64,000 nt of DNA, taken from Hydractinia symbiolongicarpus (taxonomy: Eukaryota > Cnidaria > Hydrozoa > Anthoathecata > Hydractiniidae). Numbering within the stretch: position 1 is the first letter of the stretch; each line of letters begins with the position of its first letter. The position numbers and the translations under genes are program-made. The stretch covers positions 16,552,001 through 16,616,000 of the forward strand of contig NC_079876.1 of assembly GCF_029227915.1 (NCBI RefSeq). The letters are read 5' to 3'. The notes beneath the pieces were generated by a model that was not told where the DNA came from, searched no databases, and was given only the letters and a program-made list of their open reading frames with translations. This document shows, piece by piece, positions 1-12,900 of this stretch.

Positions 1-805
1 GAATGCTAGATCAAAATGAAGTCATGACCTTGTGACCGTTTTTCTTTAATACGCATATGCAAATGATTAATCCTTCGAATAATTGTCACGAATAACTTCA
101 CATAGTTTTTTCAACAATAATGGTAGCAATGCTACGGCCTAAGTGAGGAAGCAACTCCGTTTAAGCCGAATTTCTACTTAAAAAGAAAGGTACGCGTTGC
201 GTGAAAAGTTGAATTTAATTCCTCTTTTTTTGTAGTACGTGTATCAAAATTTAAAGAAACAAAAGAATAATTAAGAACAGTTTTCTTCAAATCTAATCAT
301 TAAAACCAATATAATTTATGTTACGTTGTATTTCTATGTGGAAATTGGCTCTAGCTCGGGCTACTTGAGGCCAATCCTTTTTCATTTCGGGGCCATTCTC
401 AATATCTCAAGTTATAAAGAATCTGGCATAATTTATTGGGCACCATATCATTATATGAATAATAAAACGCAAAATTCAACTTTTCTAAAAATTTTCGATG
501 ACGTCAAAGGCCAAAAACACCCTTTACCCGCGCTTTTTTTCAAGCCTTTTTTCTGCGTCATTAAAGGGTCATGAATTTCATAAGTAGTTTCTAAACGCCA
601 AAATTAACACAATGTTTTAGCGCATTGAGATTATGATAAAAGAATGTCATCATGTATTTAAGCATCTGTAAAAAGAAAAAAACGGAGCAAAGAAAACTTT
701 GGAATAAAAAAGGCCTAATAAGCTATTGAGATGTACAAAATGAGTAGATAAAAAAACCAAAAAAATCCATACATAACTTTAAAAACCACTCAAAACCACC
801 AATCG
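1..805. other. Non-coding AT-rich stretch, nothing recognised
   Basis: Only short open frames occur here, with no recognisable protein similarity and no convincing splice borders. Homopolymer A and T runs are frequent. I see no gene. Confidence 0.5.
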
Positions 806-929
806 CGAGTCAAATTTTGGGGAGCTGATTATTTGTCAACTGAGAAATAATCAGCTCTCCAAAATTTGACTCGATAAAGACCACCAATCGCGAGTCAAAT
901 TTTGGGGAGCTGATTATTTCTCAAATGAG
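806..929. repeat. Fold-back repeat: three copies of a ~29-bp arm (+,-,+)
   Basis: An arm at 806-834 is followed after ten bases by its near-perfect reverse complement at 845-873. It appears again in direct orientation from 891. The flanking words around 797-808 and 880-892 are also repeated. The first two arms would form a strong hairpin with a short loop. This looks like a degenerate inverted-repeat (MITE-like) element or a replication-slippage product. Confidence 0.75.
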
Positions 930-949
930 AAGATCGTCCTTTAAACGTT

Positions 950-1282
950 AACTGTACGGTATTAATCTCGTTTGTTTGTTTGACTGTTATGGAAACACGA
1001 ATTTCGATATATAAAGGACGGGAAACGCCGTGGATTTATCAATTAGTCCCTGTAATATTAGACATATTCCTTTTCTGCCTGTTGCGCAAGAAAAACGTGT
1101 GCTACGGAAACACAAAATGCGTTATGAAAAGACGATTGACCCCACAAGCTGCCTAGTCTCTATTATTATATCTGTATGCGTCTATCTATCTGTCATACAA
1201 AATGGTAACTGCAGTAGCAAGGCACACAAAATGCGATTAATAAAGAACATGCGAACCGGTGGATTTATTTATTACCGACTAG
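950..1282 (+). mobile_element. Head-to-tail array of Helitron-like non-autonomous elements
   Basis: Two complete units lie at about 1047-1156 and 1157-1282, after a partial one (about 950-1046). Units end in CTAG (TTAG in the first) and the next unit starts directly with TC. Units share the word ACGGAAACAC or close variants. The first and last units carry a remnant of a GTGGATTT half-hairpin shortly before the end. The last unit ends CTAG followed by T at 1283. These are the end signatures of Helitron-type rolling-circle elements (5' TC, 3' hairpin plus CTRR, A/T insertion site). The same family recurs at 3714, 31249, 50535 and 55542. Confidence 0.6.
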
Positions 1283-3597
1283 TTACAAATATTTTTAATT
1301 ATTTATTGGCTGAGATATAAATTGAGTAAATTTGATCAACTGAGAATCTCAATTTTAGCGTTGTCGTTTGCGGGATTTAACGGGAAATCAACCTTAAACC
1401 CAGGAAACATGAAAGTACCACAATTTTAAAAATTTTGGCACGGTTTGTGAATTATGGATGCTATCTTTAAAAAATATTTTTTAAAAGGTCCGAACAGATA
1501 TATTATATAAAATAAAAGAAAAAGATGTTTAAAAGATGTTTTCAAATAAACAAAGCTGTCGAGACATTGTCCATCCCCTAATGTGAGGTGAACAACAAAC
1601 TTTCGATGTTTGCCACATTGACCAAAAATGTGTTTTGCTCGAACAAAGAAATTAGCCAGTAGACTTGAACGTCAAGTTATAAAAGCAATCTTGCACAAAG
1701 CACCCCTAGTTTTTTTACAAGAGCTGTAGTTTCAGTGCTGCATTTTCTTCATGCAGCTTAACAAGGGTACACCATCAAATAGCGTATGATTATATTAAAG
1801 TTTTTCGAATTTTGTTTAAACTATGTACTGATTATTTAAACCATATGCGACATTTCCTATGGCCGATGATCGAATAAAGTCGAAAATCGATTAATGTTTA
1901 TTGTATTTCCACGCATGCGCAGTCTGTGAAACGCGTGCGTCATATCCATCGCTACTTAGACTTATTTCAAATAGAAAATTTAATGGCATTTATTAAACTA
2001 GTACATGTACATCCCTAGAACGTGGAAAATCAACTACTTCAAAGTACAATAAACATAGAATTCAAAAAGAATATTCTATATTTATACAAACAGTTCTTTC
2101 CCCGTCACTTTGACAACATGGGATTAAAAGGAGCTGACGCCCAAAGTCAACTCACTAGGAAAAATTGTTAAAATCCATGCTATGATTACAATGTTTTACA
2201 GTATACTGTGTTCCCTAAGACAAAACAAACGCTTTTTGTGAAACCTTTAATATCTTTTTAGGAATAATAGACAGCACATTTACAATAATACAGTTGAGAT
2301 ATTTTGTAATTTATCATTTCATTTTTTAGACTCTTTCGTTTCTTAAACCCAGACTCTTGACACACTTTGGCACACTTTGACACCCCAGAGCAAGTTTTCA
2401 AAACAATATAAGTCAATTTGAGAAACAATGGCGGGCACCTTTTTTATGTCCTGTTGCTGTCTATTATAAAGACGTTTCACTGTTTGTGAAAACGCCAAAT
2501 GTTTTAAGTAACGGAAAGTTTAACGTCCTTTGAAATTTTGTCTTAACCGCAAGCTCCTTCTCCCCTCTGACTGAAGTAATGTTACATTGCCGTCAGAGAT
2601 ACGTATAGCATCGCTCCAACTTGCATGCCTGCCACAGACAAGCGGTTCTGCGCTAAAATGAGGAGTACGGTACCTCTACACCGACTCGGCCACATATTTT
2701 TGTATTCTTTTCTCTAACACGATATTACCCTGTGAAAATTACGCAAGATAACTGTATGTATAGGTTAATGTAATTGTAATAGATACAGAAATTTGTCGCA
2801 GAGTGGTTGAAATTCATATACGCTATCTTTAAATCAATCTGCAGTTACCCTTGTTATTACTAGTACGAGTATGCCGAAAAAGATCGCCTTGCCACCACCC
2901 TCAACCCACTCTGCCATCATAGTGGGTGCTCGATTGCAAAATTAGAATTAAAAGAAGAGAAGGAAGTTACTTTCAACCTTGATCATGATTCATGTGGAAG
3001 AAATTGGTAGAAATAAAGGAAAAAGCACTGCGGATTTCGTGTACGACAGAACAGGCAAGTCACTGTGTGCTAGTGTGTGAAATAGGTAGTTGAAAAACAC
3101 AAAGAGAAAAGTTAAACATCTTATTTCAAAAAATTACACAAATTTCAAAGGATTGCCAGCAACCTTGTTGACGTTCTGGGATTTTTATGATAGTAATTAT
3201 TTGTAATATGATTTCAAACAAACCAATGATTACTATCCAAAACCATTATTACTATTTTTTATGACGTCATGTTTACTGGTAACAAAAAGACCTTGTTATC
3301 AAAAAAATTCGACACTTCAATGAATAATTTTGTATTCACCTTTTTTTGTATCTAGCTGATCAGAATGCATTAATTACGCTGATATTTTTCTTTGCTGCGA
3401 GTAAAAAGTTTCTTGTTGCACTGGTGTGGCGACACAATAAATTTTCAAACGCGATTGTAACAAACTTACGCGGCAAATTTCTAAACCGAAAAACATTTTT
3501 GGGAAGACTAGCAGTCAAGTGAACAATTCGCTCAAAAAAGTTAAAACTGCGGTTTTCTTTAAAATTTAAATTTAAAACTAAAGTGTTTTTTTACTTC
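1283..3597. other. Intergenic stretch, nothing recognised
   Basis: No open frame with family resemblance and no convincing exon borders were found on either strand. The sequence is AT-rich with scattered short repeats. I see no supportable gene or RNA. Confidence 0.4.
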
Positions 3598-4371
3598 TTA
3601 TTTTATATAGTGATCCACGCGTTGAAGAGTTGCTTCCACATTATTCTCCCTCATAAGATCTTTACACTGCGGGATAAACAGTGCGCCGTTTTCTGAAAGG
3701 AAATTTGTATATACTAGTCGTTAACCCGTGGAAAATCCACGGGTTCGCCCGTCCTTTTTATACTGCATTGCGTGCTTCTCGCTATTGCGCAGCTCAGCTA
3801 CCATTTTGCGTGACAGACAGACAGACGTATACGGGCATTATAATATAGATGACGTTAGTACAGAAATTTTTTTGCTATGAAAGATTTTGCATTACCATAT
3901 GTGACTCGCAAATTTAAATTCACATTCTTCGCTCGTATAATCAACGGACTATAAAAAATTTAAAGTCTAAAATATTACCATTTTTAGCTTGTAGAAGGAC
4001 TTCTCTCAAATGATCATAATTTTCTCCAATGCTATATAGACAAACAATAACGGCTCTCTTTGATACTTTGTCAAAAGCTACACAACATCCAAATTGCGTT
4101 GCATCCTTGCAAACAACTTGAGTGAAATCACCAACCTTGTCAAATTTAGCCTCGCTCAATGTACTGTTAGGTTTGCTCATTTTACTGAAGTCGTATCTTC
4201 CAATTTCCTTATAAGTTATCTTAAGTGAAGAAATATTTTCAAGAATACAACATCCAACATTTGATGTTTCCTTCCAAACAACTTAATTAAAATGACCAAC
4301 GGTATGAAATAAATCATTGTTATTTCTGTAAATTTCAGGATTTGCAGTTATAGTTTCTAATTTCTTAATAA
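3598..4371 (-). pseudogene. CAP/SCP-domain protein, 3' exons, decayed
   Basis: Two minus-strand exons join in phase. The first (4371-3979) follows a pyrimidine-rich CAG acceptor and ends at G|GTAATA. The second (3692-3598) runs to a TAA stop. The long exon holds two successive CAP (SCP/TAPS, cysteine-rich secretory protein) signatures. The first reads VGHFN-stop-VVWKETS, with TAA at 4283-4285 where Gln is expected. The second reads GDFTQVVCKDAT and is followed by VIVCLYSIGENY, which fits the second CAP motif. The in-frame stop, the H-to-D change and the W-to-C change argue for a pseudogene. The N-terminal half of the domain was not found upstream. The intron holds a Helitron-like insertion. 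CAP proteins are normally secreted; no function is assumed for this copy. Confidence 0.55.
3714..3849 (-). mobile_element. Helitron-like non-autonomous element, 136 bp
   Basis: Read on the minus strand, it starts TCTATATTATAATG just after a host A. It ends with a perfect palindrome (CCCGTGGA, loop, TCCACGGG; about 3724-3742), then about ten bases and CTAG followed by a host T. It has no coding capacity and contains GACA/TCTG runs in the middle. Near-identical copies lie at 55542-55689 (minus) and 31249-31381 (plus). It sits in the intron of the CAP-like pseudogene. Confidence 0.75.
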
Positions 4372-7059
4372 CTGAAAAAATAGTAGTTAAAAGATACCTA
4401 AGTCATAGAACCAAACAGATAGTGACGTTTTTAACACTTAGTGCCTGAAACACCTAGATATACAGCTAGCCTATAGTTGGAGCACCCTAACTCCCAAGGA
4501 AGAGATTGCCATGGAAAGTTCTTTACATGTTTTAAAAAGAGAATGAACTGGGCTACCCAACGGTATCAAACACAATTCATCTAAATCTTTTCCTCAGCTG
4601 CCAATGGCAATTGAAATCTTTAAAGGAGAGTTACTTTTCTGTCAAAAAAGATCTTTTTAAAAACAGGCGCGCGTTCTAAGTGCTAATAATGATTTCCTCT
4701 GTTTTTATTCGTAAAGCTTTCTTTCTTATTTTTTTGTAAAACAAAAGTGAAAAGGTAATTTGAAAAAAAACCTTACAATACATTTGGCATTGTGTCTATC
4801 TACGTAAAATGTTTGGAAAACTTCGTAGACCCGATGAAACTTACACCCAGATTACGTATAAATTCTCCCTATCATGAGTTCGTTTATCGCGACGAAAACA
4901 ATTATTTTTTATCAAATAGATTGCCCAATTCTTGGCATCTGTTGCCAGTCTTCCATCCCAAATTAATGATCCAATTTTATGATATGATTGAACCTTGTTA
5001 TGAGCATATAAACGTTATTTTTTCTTTTCTCGAAGAAAACCAGGTAAATAAAGTTTCAGGTAAATACCTTGTCTTTTACAGCATTCAAGGATCGATTTTT
5101 CAAAGGAAAAAGGTAGTTAATTATTTTTAACAATAAAATGAGACACGGTTTGTTATCCGTTGATTTAATTAATGTTCCAGTACAAAAAATTGTAAACACG
5201 ACCACACACTGTCTCTCCACAACCTTATCTAAATTCTTGCATTTTAGATGTCTTAAAACAATATCAAAGCAGATCTCTTAATGACGTTGATCTTTTTCGC
5301 AGCCCAACTCCGCCTTACTTAAATCCATTGAATTGATAATACTTACGAGCAAGTGTGTGAGCTAAAAAATCATGTTTCCCTCAGCAACGAACGAGAAAGT
5401 GATACCTCCAAGATGAAATAAATAGCAGTAGGCGGGCGGAATAAAATTCGTGAGTCTAAACCATGTATATGTATCGCGCGAGATTTAAATTTCACGGGTG
5501 AAGGCTGTAAATCAAATAAAGTTTGACACTAAACATCATTTGCTCGATTTAACTCGATTATACTGCGCATAATCGTTTTTTAGGATACGATTCTATTCTA
5601 GAAATAGTACCGAATCAAGGGTTTGTCTTTTGGATAGAAGATACAAGTTGGAAAAGTTCTTTAACCTTACTTAAAGCCATCATAGGGATTCTGAGCCAAA
5701 CTTTGAATTTAGTTTTTAGTTATGTTTTTAAAACACAATGTTTTTTTCATTCCAATCATTTTTTTGTGGACCTAATGCGAATCGAGTTTTAGTTTGGCGA
5801 TGAAAACAGAACAGGTAAAAAATTTTTAGTTTGACGAGTTAAAATTCAATCATTTTTCCTTTCCAGAAAAATGTTTCAATTTTCATGGCATGTTCCGGCT
5901 TACCACCAAAACACGTGAACATCAGAAAAGAGAATTATTCTTGCCTATGATAGTTGTTTTGACTGTATTTGTGTTTGTGCATGCCGTAAAGTCTGTAGAT
6001 TTCTTACAAAGTGTTATGAAGCCACCTTAAGGGTAAGATAGATCTTGTTCAATCTTGAGCAACCAACGCTTCAAGTAGAGAATGTGTCGCCGAACAAACC
6101 TAGATATATCGACCTTAGATGGCATAACTTGGAGGAAAAGACGTCAAAAAATGTTAGAAGTTGAAACGATAATGCTTACTTTATCAAATTAAATCACAGC
6201 AAAGAAGCAAAGGAAACTGATCATGACATTAGTGACATTCGTCCTCAAGCTGCATCAATTATGGGTAAATATGCGGCATAGTCTACTTCGATTTTTACAC
6301 TTTTGTGCCATGTTGTTCAATTTTTTATCAAATGCAAATGTATTTGAATCGATATGGATTCATTTCGTTTTAGCGTCAATTGAAAAAACAAGTATGAATT
6401 CGATGACAACCAAATAATTTATTTTACGGACATCAAAGAGAGCATAATATATTCTATGAGTTTTCTACGAGCTATGCAAAATAATTGTTATCCTACGCCG
6501 TTTTAACTATGCGGCTTAGCGTTTGTGGTCCATTTTTGATGTTACTACTTAGTCAGTCAATGCTAGATACTTCTCGGTCAACATTTCGCATACTGGCAAG
6601 CTATAGCATCAATTGGGCACAATGTTCACCAATGCAAAAATGTCGCTTTAACGTTAATGCGATCGACCTTGCCCGTTTTGTTTAGTTAACTCAAAATTAA
6701 CACACAACTCATGAAATACAACAGATAACATTAACAATCTGCTCTGCTAAAACCAGCACTTGAAATTGACTGTACAAGAATCTCTAATGCAATTGGAGGT
6801 TCATGATTATACGTTGACGTCAGAAAGTATTCCTTTTTTAATTTTTTATCTCACGTCTAATAAATCACCTAGCAATATATAAGCACAGATTAAAATTGTC
6901 TTTAACATTCTTTTGGCAGTGTCGTTGTTACGTTATATTTTGTACCCTTTTTGATAGCTTAAATAAAACTACACTACAATGTGTAATCCAGTACACGTTG
7001 TAATAATTTTATTGTGAAGTGACATGGGAACACCGTTTATAAGCTTATAAGTTTATTAT
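4372..7059. other. Intergenic, one unassigned open frame
   Basis: The best open frame is 4795-5043 on the plus strand (about 83 codons before a possible CAG|GTAAAT donor). It includes YHEFVYRDENNYFLSNRLPN and FHPKLMIQFYDMIEPCYEHI. I do not recognise the family and see no start context or partner exons, so it is not called as a gene. The open frames near 6223-6417 and 6485-6685 have no family resemblance. Confidence 0.3.
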
Positions 7060-8000
7060 TGTTGCATACATTGAAGAACACAATATTCCGATATCCCTCG
7101 CCATTAACTTAGATTAAACGCCACTTAAATTTGTCCCTGTTTCTCATCACACTAGCCAAGAACGGAGCTAAATCTATAGCAATCGTTGGAGGCTGAGACA
7201 AGCAATCCATAGCAGGAACTTTTATTATAAGCCTTGATGGCAAAATGCTTCCTTTCCAATTGTATTATGGAGGGAAAACAAAGCAGAGTTTGCCTAGGTT
7301 AAAATTTTTCTTTAAGTGCGAACCCTAAACATTTCAGCAACACAGAAGAATCCATTAAAATTATTAAAGAGATTACTCATCCATACGTTAAAATGGAAAG
7401 AGATGTTATAAATAAACCAACCAAATCAGCCCTCCTCACCCTCGACGTGTTTAAAGGCCAAATGACCAAAGAAGTGACGGATTTGCTTCTCCAAAGTAAT
7501 ATTTTTTTTCGTGAAGGTTTCTACCAACATGACCCAAATTTCTTAGTTCTTTGATCTTATTGTAAATGGACATTGCAAGTTTTTTTTAAAAAAAGGTTTG
7601 GTGAATGGCTTTCAAGACAGTTCAACAATCATTATCGCTTAGAAAGAAGGTGGAAGATATCGAGGTGAAGTTTCTCCTGACAACTATCAAGCCTATTAAT
7701 GCCTCCTGGATAACCGAGTTGTACAATTGTATGTCCAAAGAAGAAAGTAACACCATCATTCAAAACGGCTAGTAGGCTTCCGCAATCGTTTGCGCTGTTC
7801 AAGGTAGGTCTGCTAAATTATCCATTTCAAGATTTGTCTGAATTACCTTGTACATCAAATGAAATGAATACCACATTCGAAATACCAGGACCAGAAGAAA
7901 TGTATGCTTTTGTCAACGAACGAGATAAAACTTGCGACGAAAAGTTAGAATGGGAAAATGATATTGCGGACTTAAAGCGGAAATGCTTTTAATTTTATTT
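7060..8000 (+). pseudogene. Decayed pogo/Tigger-type (DDE_1) transposase
   Basis: Plus-strand translation in shifting frames gives ordered motifs of the DDE_1 transposase family. They are EEHNIPISLAINLD-stop-TPL (first catalytic Asp), GTFIISLDGKMLPFQLYYGG, EESIKIIKEITHPYV, LLTLDVFKGQMTKEVTDLLL (second Asp) and LLTTIKPINASWITELYN. Several in-frame stops (for example TAA after the first Asp, TGA near 7194) and frameshifts break it, so it cannot be active. The N-terminal DNA-binding half and terminal repeats were not identified. Tc1/mariner-superfamily pogo, Tigger and jerky transposases share these motifs; I cannot separate them here. Confidence 0.75.
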
Positions 8001-8089
8001 TAGAAGATGAACGTGATTTGTTAAATATTTTGTTATTTATTTTTTAACGTGTAATCGATAAACATCAAAAAAAAATGTTTGCTTTTTTG

Positions 8090-8250
8090 TCACTCGGGCC
8101 ACTCGCCAATATTAAATCTCGCCAAATATGAACAACTTTATGATTCGCCAAAATTTAATTCCCGCCAAATTTTTATTTTTTTCTGGATTAGCTAAAAAAA
8201 TTGCGCCAAAATTGGCGAATCAGCTTATTCGCCAAAAATTAGTTCTCTTA
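8090..8250. mobile_element. CGCCAA-rich MITE-like repeat
   Basis: The words CTCGCCAA, TTCGCCAAAA, CCGCCAAA and, inverted, TTGGCGAA recur every 20-40 bases in an AT-rich background. The pattern looks like a short non-autonomous DNA element or a degenerate repeat of one. No terminal duplication was established. Confidence 0.35.
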
Positions 8251-9940
8251 AAGTAGTATCTGACCTTTCATAATGCGAATAAGTATTAAAAATTACTCTT
8301 GAGTTTTTTACTGCAACGTTTATAGTACTTTTTCAGTTCAATTTTGTATTTCTTACTTTGTCATTGTATTTCACACATGTACTAACACACTCAGTCAAAA
8401 AATAAGAACAGGCAAGGACGAAAATCGAATTTTAGTATTTCAGGTATAGAATCACCTTAATAGAGTAAAATCTCTCTATAGCGGACAACATTGGGACCTT
8501 AAACGTTTTAAGAAGAAGTGAAAGTTACATTGGCGCAAAAAAGTACACTTATATATTGTGTAGTGACATTGGTTTTAAAGTGTATCAAAACACAGAAAAA
8601 AGAGAAATAATATATTATTTTTTCACTTCGTAAGGTAAAACAAACTCAACAAAGAGTCAAAGAATCGTAAAACGAAAATGTCAAATACCGTCTTGGGAAA
8701 AATAAAGAGTGATAACGTAAATTGGGGAGTTACAACGACGTCTATAAATTATGAACTGACTACAGGTTTTGTTACAAGAGTTTGATCCTTATTTCATCCG
8801 GTGCATTTTGTTATATTACCAAGAAACGAGTGCAATTTTTACTTTTTTTTCAGTTCTACAGTGCGAAACGGGAACTTGTCGGTAATTTTCTACTTATAAA
8901 AACAAAAATTATTTTTACGAAAGAAACTAACAATCAATTATTCTTTTGTTTCAGCATAGTCGTTAAAGTGAAGTGCGCTCCCAACCGTAGAGGTTCGAAA
9001 AGAGCACATCCTTTTGGCTGAATGATTCCTTTTTTGGATGTTTGCAAATGTTCAAATTAAATGGATTTTGATAAAGTGAGTGGTCGTGGTTTCAATTCTC
9101 ATTGGATCCATCATATTTGCAGTACTTTGGAAGTTAACGTGTAGATTTACCCATACTCAGTGATAAATTTTTTACAAATTTGGGATTCCTGGGTTGTATT
9201 GTAACTGAACATGCCTCGTGTCTGAAATGCAGTTTTTTGTTTTTACTATATTTGTATATATATTTTTATACATTTACTATCAATTTATAAGCCATTGTGC
9301 TAATTCACCAAATTTGTAAGCAACTTTAATACATGTAAAACTCATGTACAAAAAATTTTGTAGTGTAGACAGGGTTTAAAATTGATTTTAAAGTGTTCTT
9401 TTTTTTCATTACAGTTACACTTCATACCGAAAAAACCTAAATATTCCGCTGAAGCGTAGGCGAATGAAGTCGATTCTCCAAAATTTTATATATTATGTAA
9501 ACTAACCGCTATGTTAAAAAACTATAGTCATCAACGACATGCCTGGGGCAAGTTAACTTGGCTTAAACCTCCTTGGCTTAATGCAATATACGTTGTTCTT
9601 TCGCATGATCAAGTTTTACAAGGAGAAATTTCTGGCGTAGATTGCCTAAAATGACATTTTTTTAGCGCAGATTTAAATTGGAGAACGGTCAAATACGTGA
9701 AGTTTAATTCGGAAAATGGTCAAATGCATTAAATTTAGTGTAGATGTTTTTCACTTTGTCAAAAAAAATTAGAAAAGGCAGTGGTTTAATTTTCTGTCCA
9801 AAAAACAAAAAAACAACGAACCAAGGGGACGTTGAAACAACACAAGAAAAAACATTCATTAAAATGCATATCGAATCTATTTACAAGGAGACTGGGAACA
9901 AGTGTTTTTTTAAAAAACAAACTTCACCCACGTCACAACA
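8251..9940. other. Intergenic stretch downstream of PRPF38A, nothing recognised
   Basis: This is the 3' flank of PRPF38A (minus strand) and must contain its 3' UTR, whose end I could not place. No other protein similarity or RNA gene was recognised. Confidence 0.4.
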
Positions 9941-12900
9941 TTATCTTCTACTGCGTTTGGGAGATCGAGAACGAGATCGTGAGCGGTGACGTCTTCGTCT
10001 AGGTGACCTCGAACGACTTCTACTTCGATGCTTGTGGCGTCGTGGACTTGGACTAAAATCAAAATCAAAGGACTTATATTTAATTTGTGTTACTGGCAGT
10101 TAATTCGTTGTTTAAGGTGACGACTGTTTTTTTTATATTTAAAAAAGAGGGCTATAGTATCTCATCCAAAAAATTGATCTTATTTATCCGCCCAGAAAAC
10201 TTGTTATAACCTTATTAAACCATTTTCGGCGCAGCATATTTTTCTTACAATTTTTTGTTGGAAGAAAAACTCTACTTGCCGTCTAAACGAGTTTCCATAG
10301 TGGCATTCAGGTTTGAAGTGGCTTCACGAAGAGAGCAAAAGCACTCATTTTCACGAGTATTTCATTTGAGGGGGTGGAAAAAAATTACATTTCGTAGATA
10401 TTACCTTTCGCGGATAATCATTTGTAGTTTTGAGGGTATTATTTTTTGCGAATTAAACATTTTTTCTTAATATTCAGCTTTTACACTATTTCATATTTTT
10501 AATTTGTTAGTTTTTGGCGACAACGTACCTTTTTTTCCCTCGTGTACATGAAATTGCTCTTTTTTACTTTAAGATGAAATTTTCGTTGGTATTTGGTTTC
10601 GCGGCTAGTACCTTATTAATATTTCGCCGCAAAATCTGCGTAAAATAAATTCATACAAAAAAACTCGTCTGGTTAAGCGTTAAGCTAAATAACAAAATCT
10701 GTACAAAGAAAAAGGTAAGTCACTTAAAAAAAAACATTTTCACTCGGAACGGAGATATTTTATGACTGTCAGAATCAGTGCAGCCACAAAATTAAATATG
10801 CCTGCGTTTTTTTTCAAAATAGCGTCTTGATGTTGAAATTGGAAAGGTAGATTCTATATAATGAGTACTACTTTATTAACCGCTTTATTAAAAACAGTGC
10901 TGTGTCATGCTTTGAAAAAAACAGATATATTATTTAGAGCTATCTCTAACAAATCCCTTTGAATGGTATATTTCCTATCTTCTAAAAAAGTTTCTCACCT
11001 TCTACGACTCCGACGGTGTGGCGATGCTGAGCGAGACCTACGTCTGAAAAAGTAAAATTATAATCGCCTTTTCATCACCTTACTATAACAAACTATAACA
11101 ATCCAATCTATAACAAACACACGAAGTTGCTCCCTTCCCTTCCCCTCAACTCATACATCCTTTTACAAAATTTTAGTTTCTTTTAAAATATTAAAGTAGA
11201 CACAGCATATATACAAGAATTCCACGAAATTCCATTTTTGGAAGGATTCGTGATAGTCATCACATTTAATTATCTCAATGTGTTCACTCAGCACATTGTT
11301 ACTACGCTGGTTGTTTCTAGAAAGTTCTCGCAATCGCGACACACCCACTAAGTCTTAGATAGAATGAAGGGTCTTCTCTTTAACTTCTGAAATTTCAAAA
11401 AATTAAGTTAGGGCAAATTAGACATCACTCAGCCCTCAAATTAGTGTTAGGAAGAGAAGAAAGGTTTATGCTATAGAAATAATTAATAAAATATGTTCAT
11501 AACGAAAACACAACATTCCCTTAACAAGTTGCTTAATGCTGGAAATAATCTCAAACTATGTTTCAAGAATAAATCTCTGCGACGACGAGATGAAAACTAA
11601 CCTTCTCTCCGGAGAGCGACTCTTTCGTCTCCTCCTCTCTGGTGTTTCACTGCGTTTCCTCGGTGGAGAATCCTGCACAATAAAAAAAATATTTAACTAC
11701 TGTTACCAAATGTTATCTTACGTGGTTTACATTATTGCTTAGCAACATGCTCTATAACAACGAATAGAGTCACATGACAAACCTTATGGGAGTATGTTAG
11801 TTATATATCTCTAAAGGTCACTTATCCCCTGCTGCGATGTTAATTTTAAATGTTGCTTTATGAGTTTCTTTACCCTTAAATTAAAAGGACGGGCTGTTTT
11901 TGAAAACAAACGTTCTTTCATTCGACAAATAATCAGCTTGTCGAAACTACAGCTGCGATTGGTGGCTGAGTACAAAACATAGACGGTTCATGTTTGGTAC
12001 CGTTGCGTAGCCTAATTCATCCTTTTCCGAAAACATGGGAGAAGGCCTTTTTTCATGACAACCTTCTTCTTCAAGAGCTATACTAGTCCAACTGTGTGGA
12101 TGTTTCTGCCCGATTTTGCTAATATTTAACGAGACTCGTCCTTTTAGGGTTAAGAACATAAACAGGCAATTGATGATGGGACGCTTTAGGAAAACACACC
12201 AAGTTGCTCACCCGTCACAGAATCTCAAAAGGTAAGAAAAAGAAAGAAATGTTAAAATTTATTTTCACAAAAAAAATACAACATATGGTAAACTTTTAGT
12301 CAAAAGATAGTCTAACGTTTCTTTGATAAAATAGTTAGAATCATTTCTTTATTTAAAAAATTCCTACCCCTGCAGTTCTTTGTACCAAAATAATTTAGAT
12401 TCTATTAACCTCGATCTATATGCTGCTTATAAACCGGTTGTGTTGACAACTATAATTTTTTTTCTGACAAACTTTTCTGGCAAAATGTTTCGCAAAATGT
12501 ATCCACAAAACGTTTAAGTCAAGTTTCAAGACTTGAATTTTGCGAAGGCATATTTTTGCGATTCAGTCAATTTCAGATATTTTGCGATGACTAATTTTAG
12601 CATATAGGTCTATTTTAGATAATTCGCGAAGATTGTTTCTGGGAAGGGACTATTTTTTGACCATTTCCGAGAATTTTTTGCGAATATAGGTAAAATTCGC
12701 AAAAATAAATCAACTTGAGGTAATTTAAAAGTTAATGAAAAAACAAATGACCCGAATAAGGTTAAAAAATGATCAGTCACACTAATCCAGCTATTGTTCC
12801 AATTGCACTCACAAACAATTTGAACGTTATTTCAAGCATTCGCTTAATGAAAGTAGCCGTTAAAGCGTTGTTAGCTGCAGCTCCAAACATTTACATACAT

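Noticed and set aside
326-574. 82-codon open frame on the plus strand
   Set aside because: Starts on a non-ATG codon, shows no family resemblance and lies in simple AT-rich sequence.
4792-5130. 112-codon open frame ending near a CAG|GTAAAT donor
   Set aside because: Protein-like in composition, but no recognised family, no ATG start and no partner exons; described only as an unassigned frame.
11947-12159. Minus-strand open frame of 70 codons within a PRPF38A intron
   Set aside because: Has no PRPF38A similarity, is not needed for phase continuity and does not resemble any family I know.
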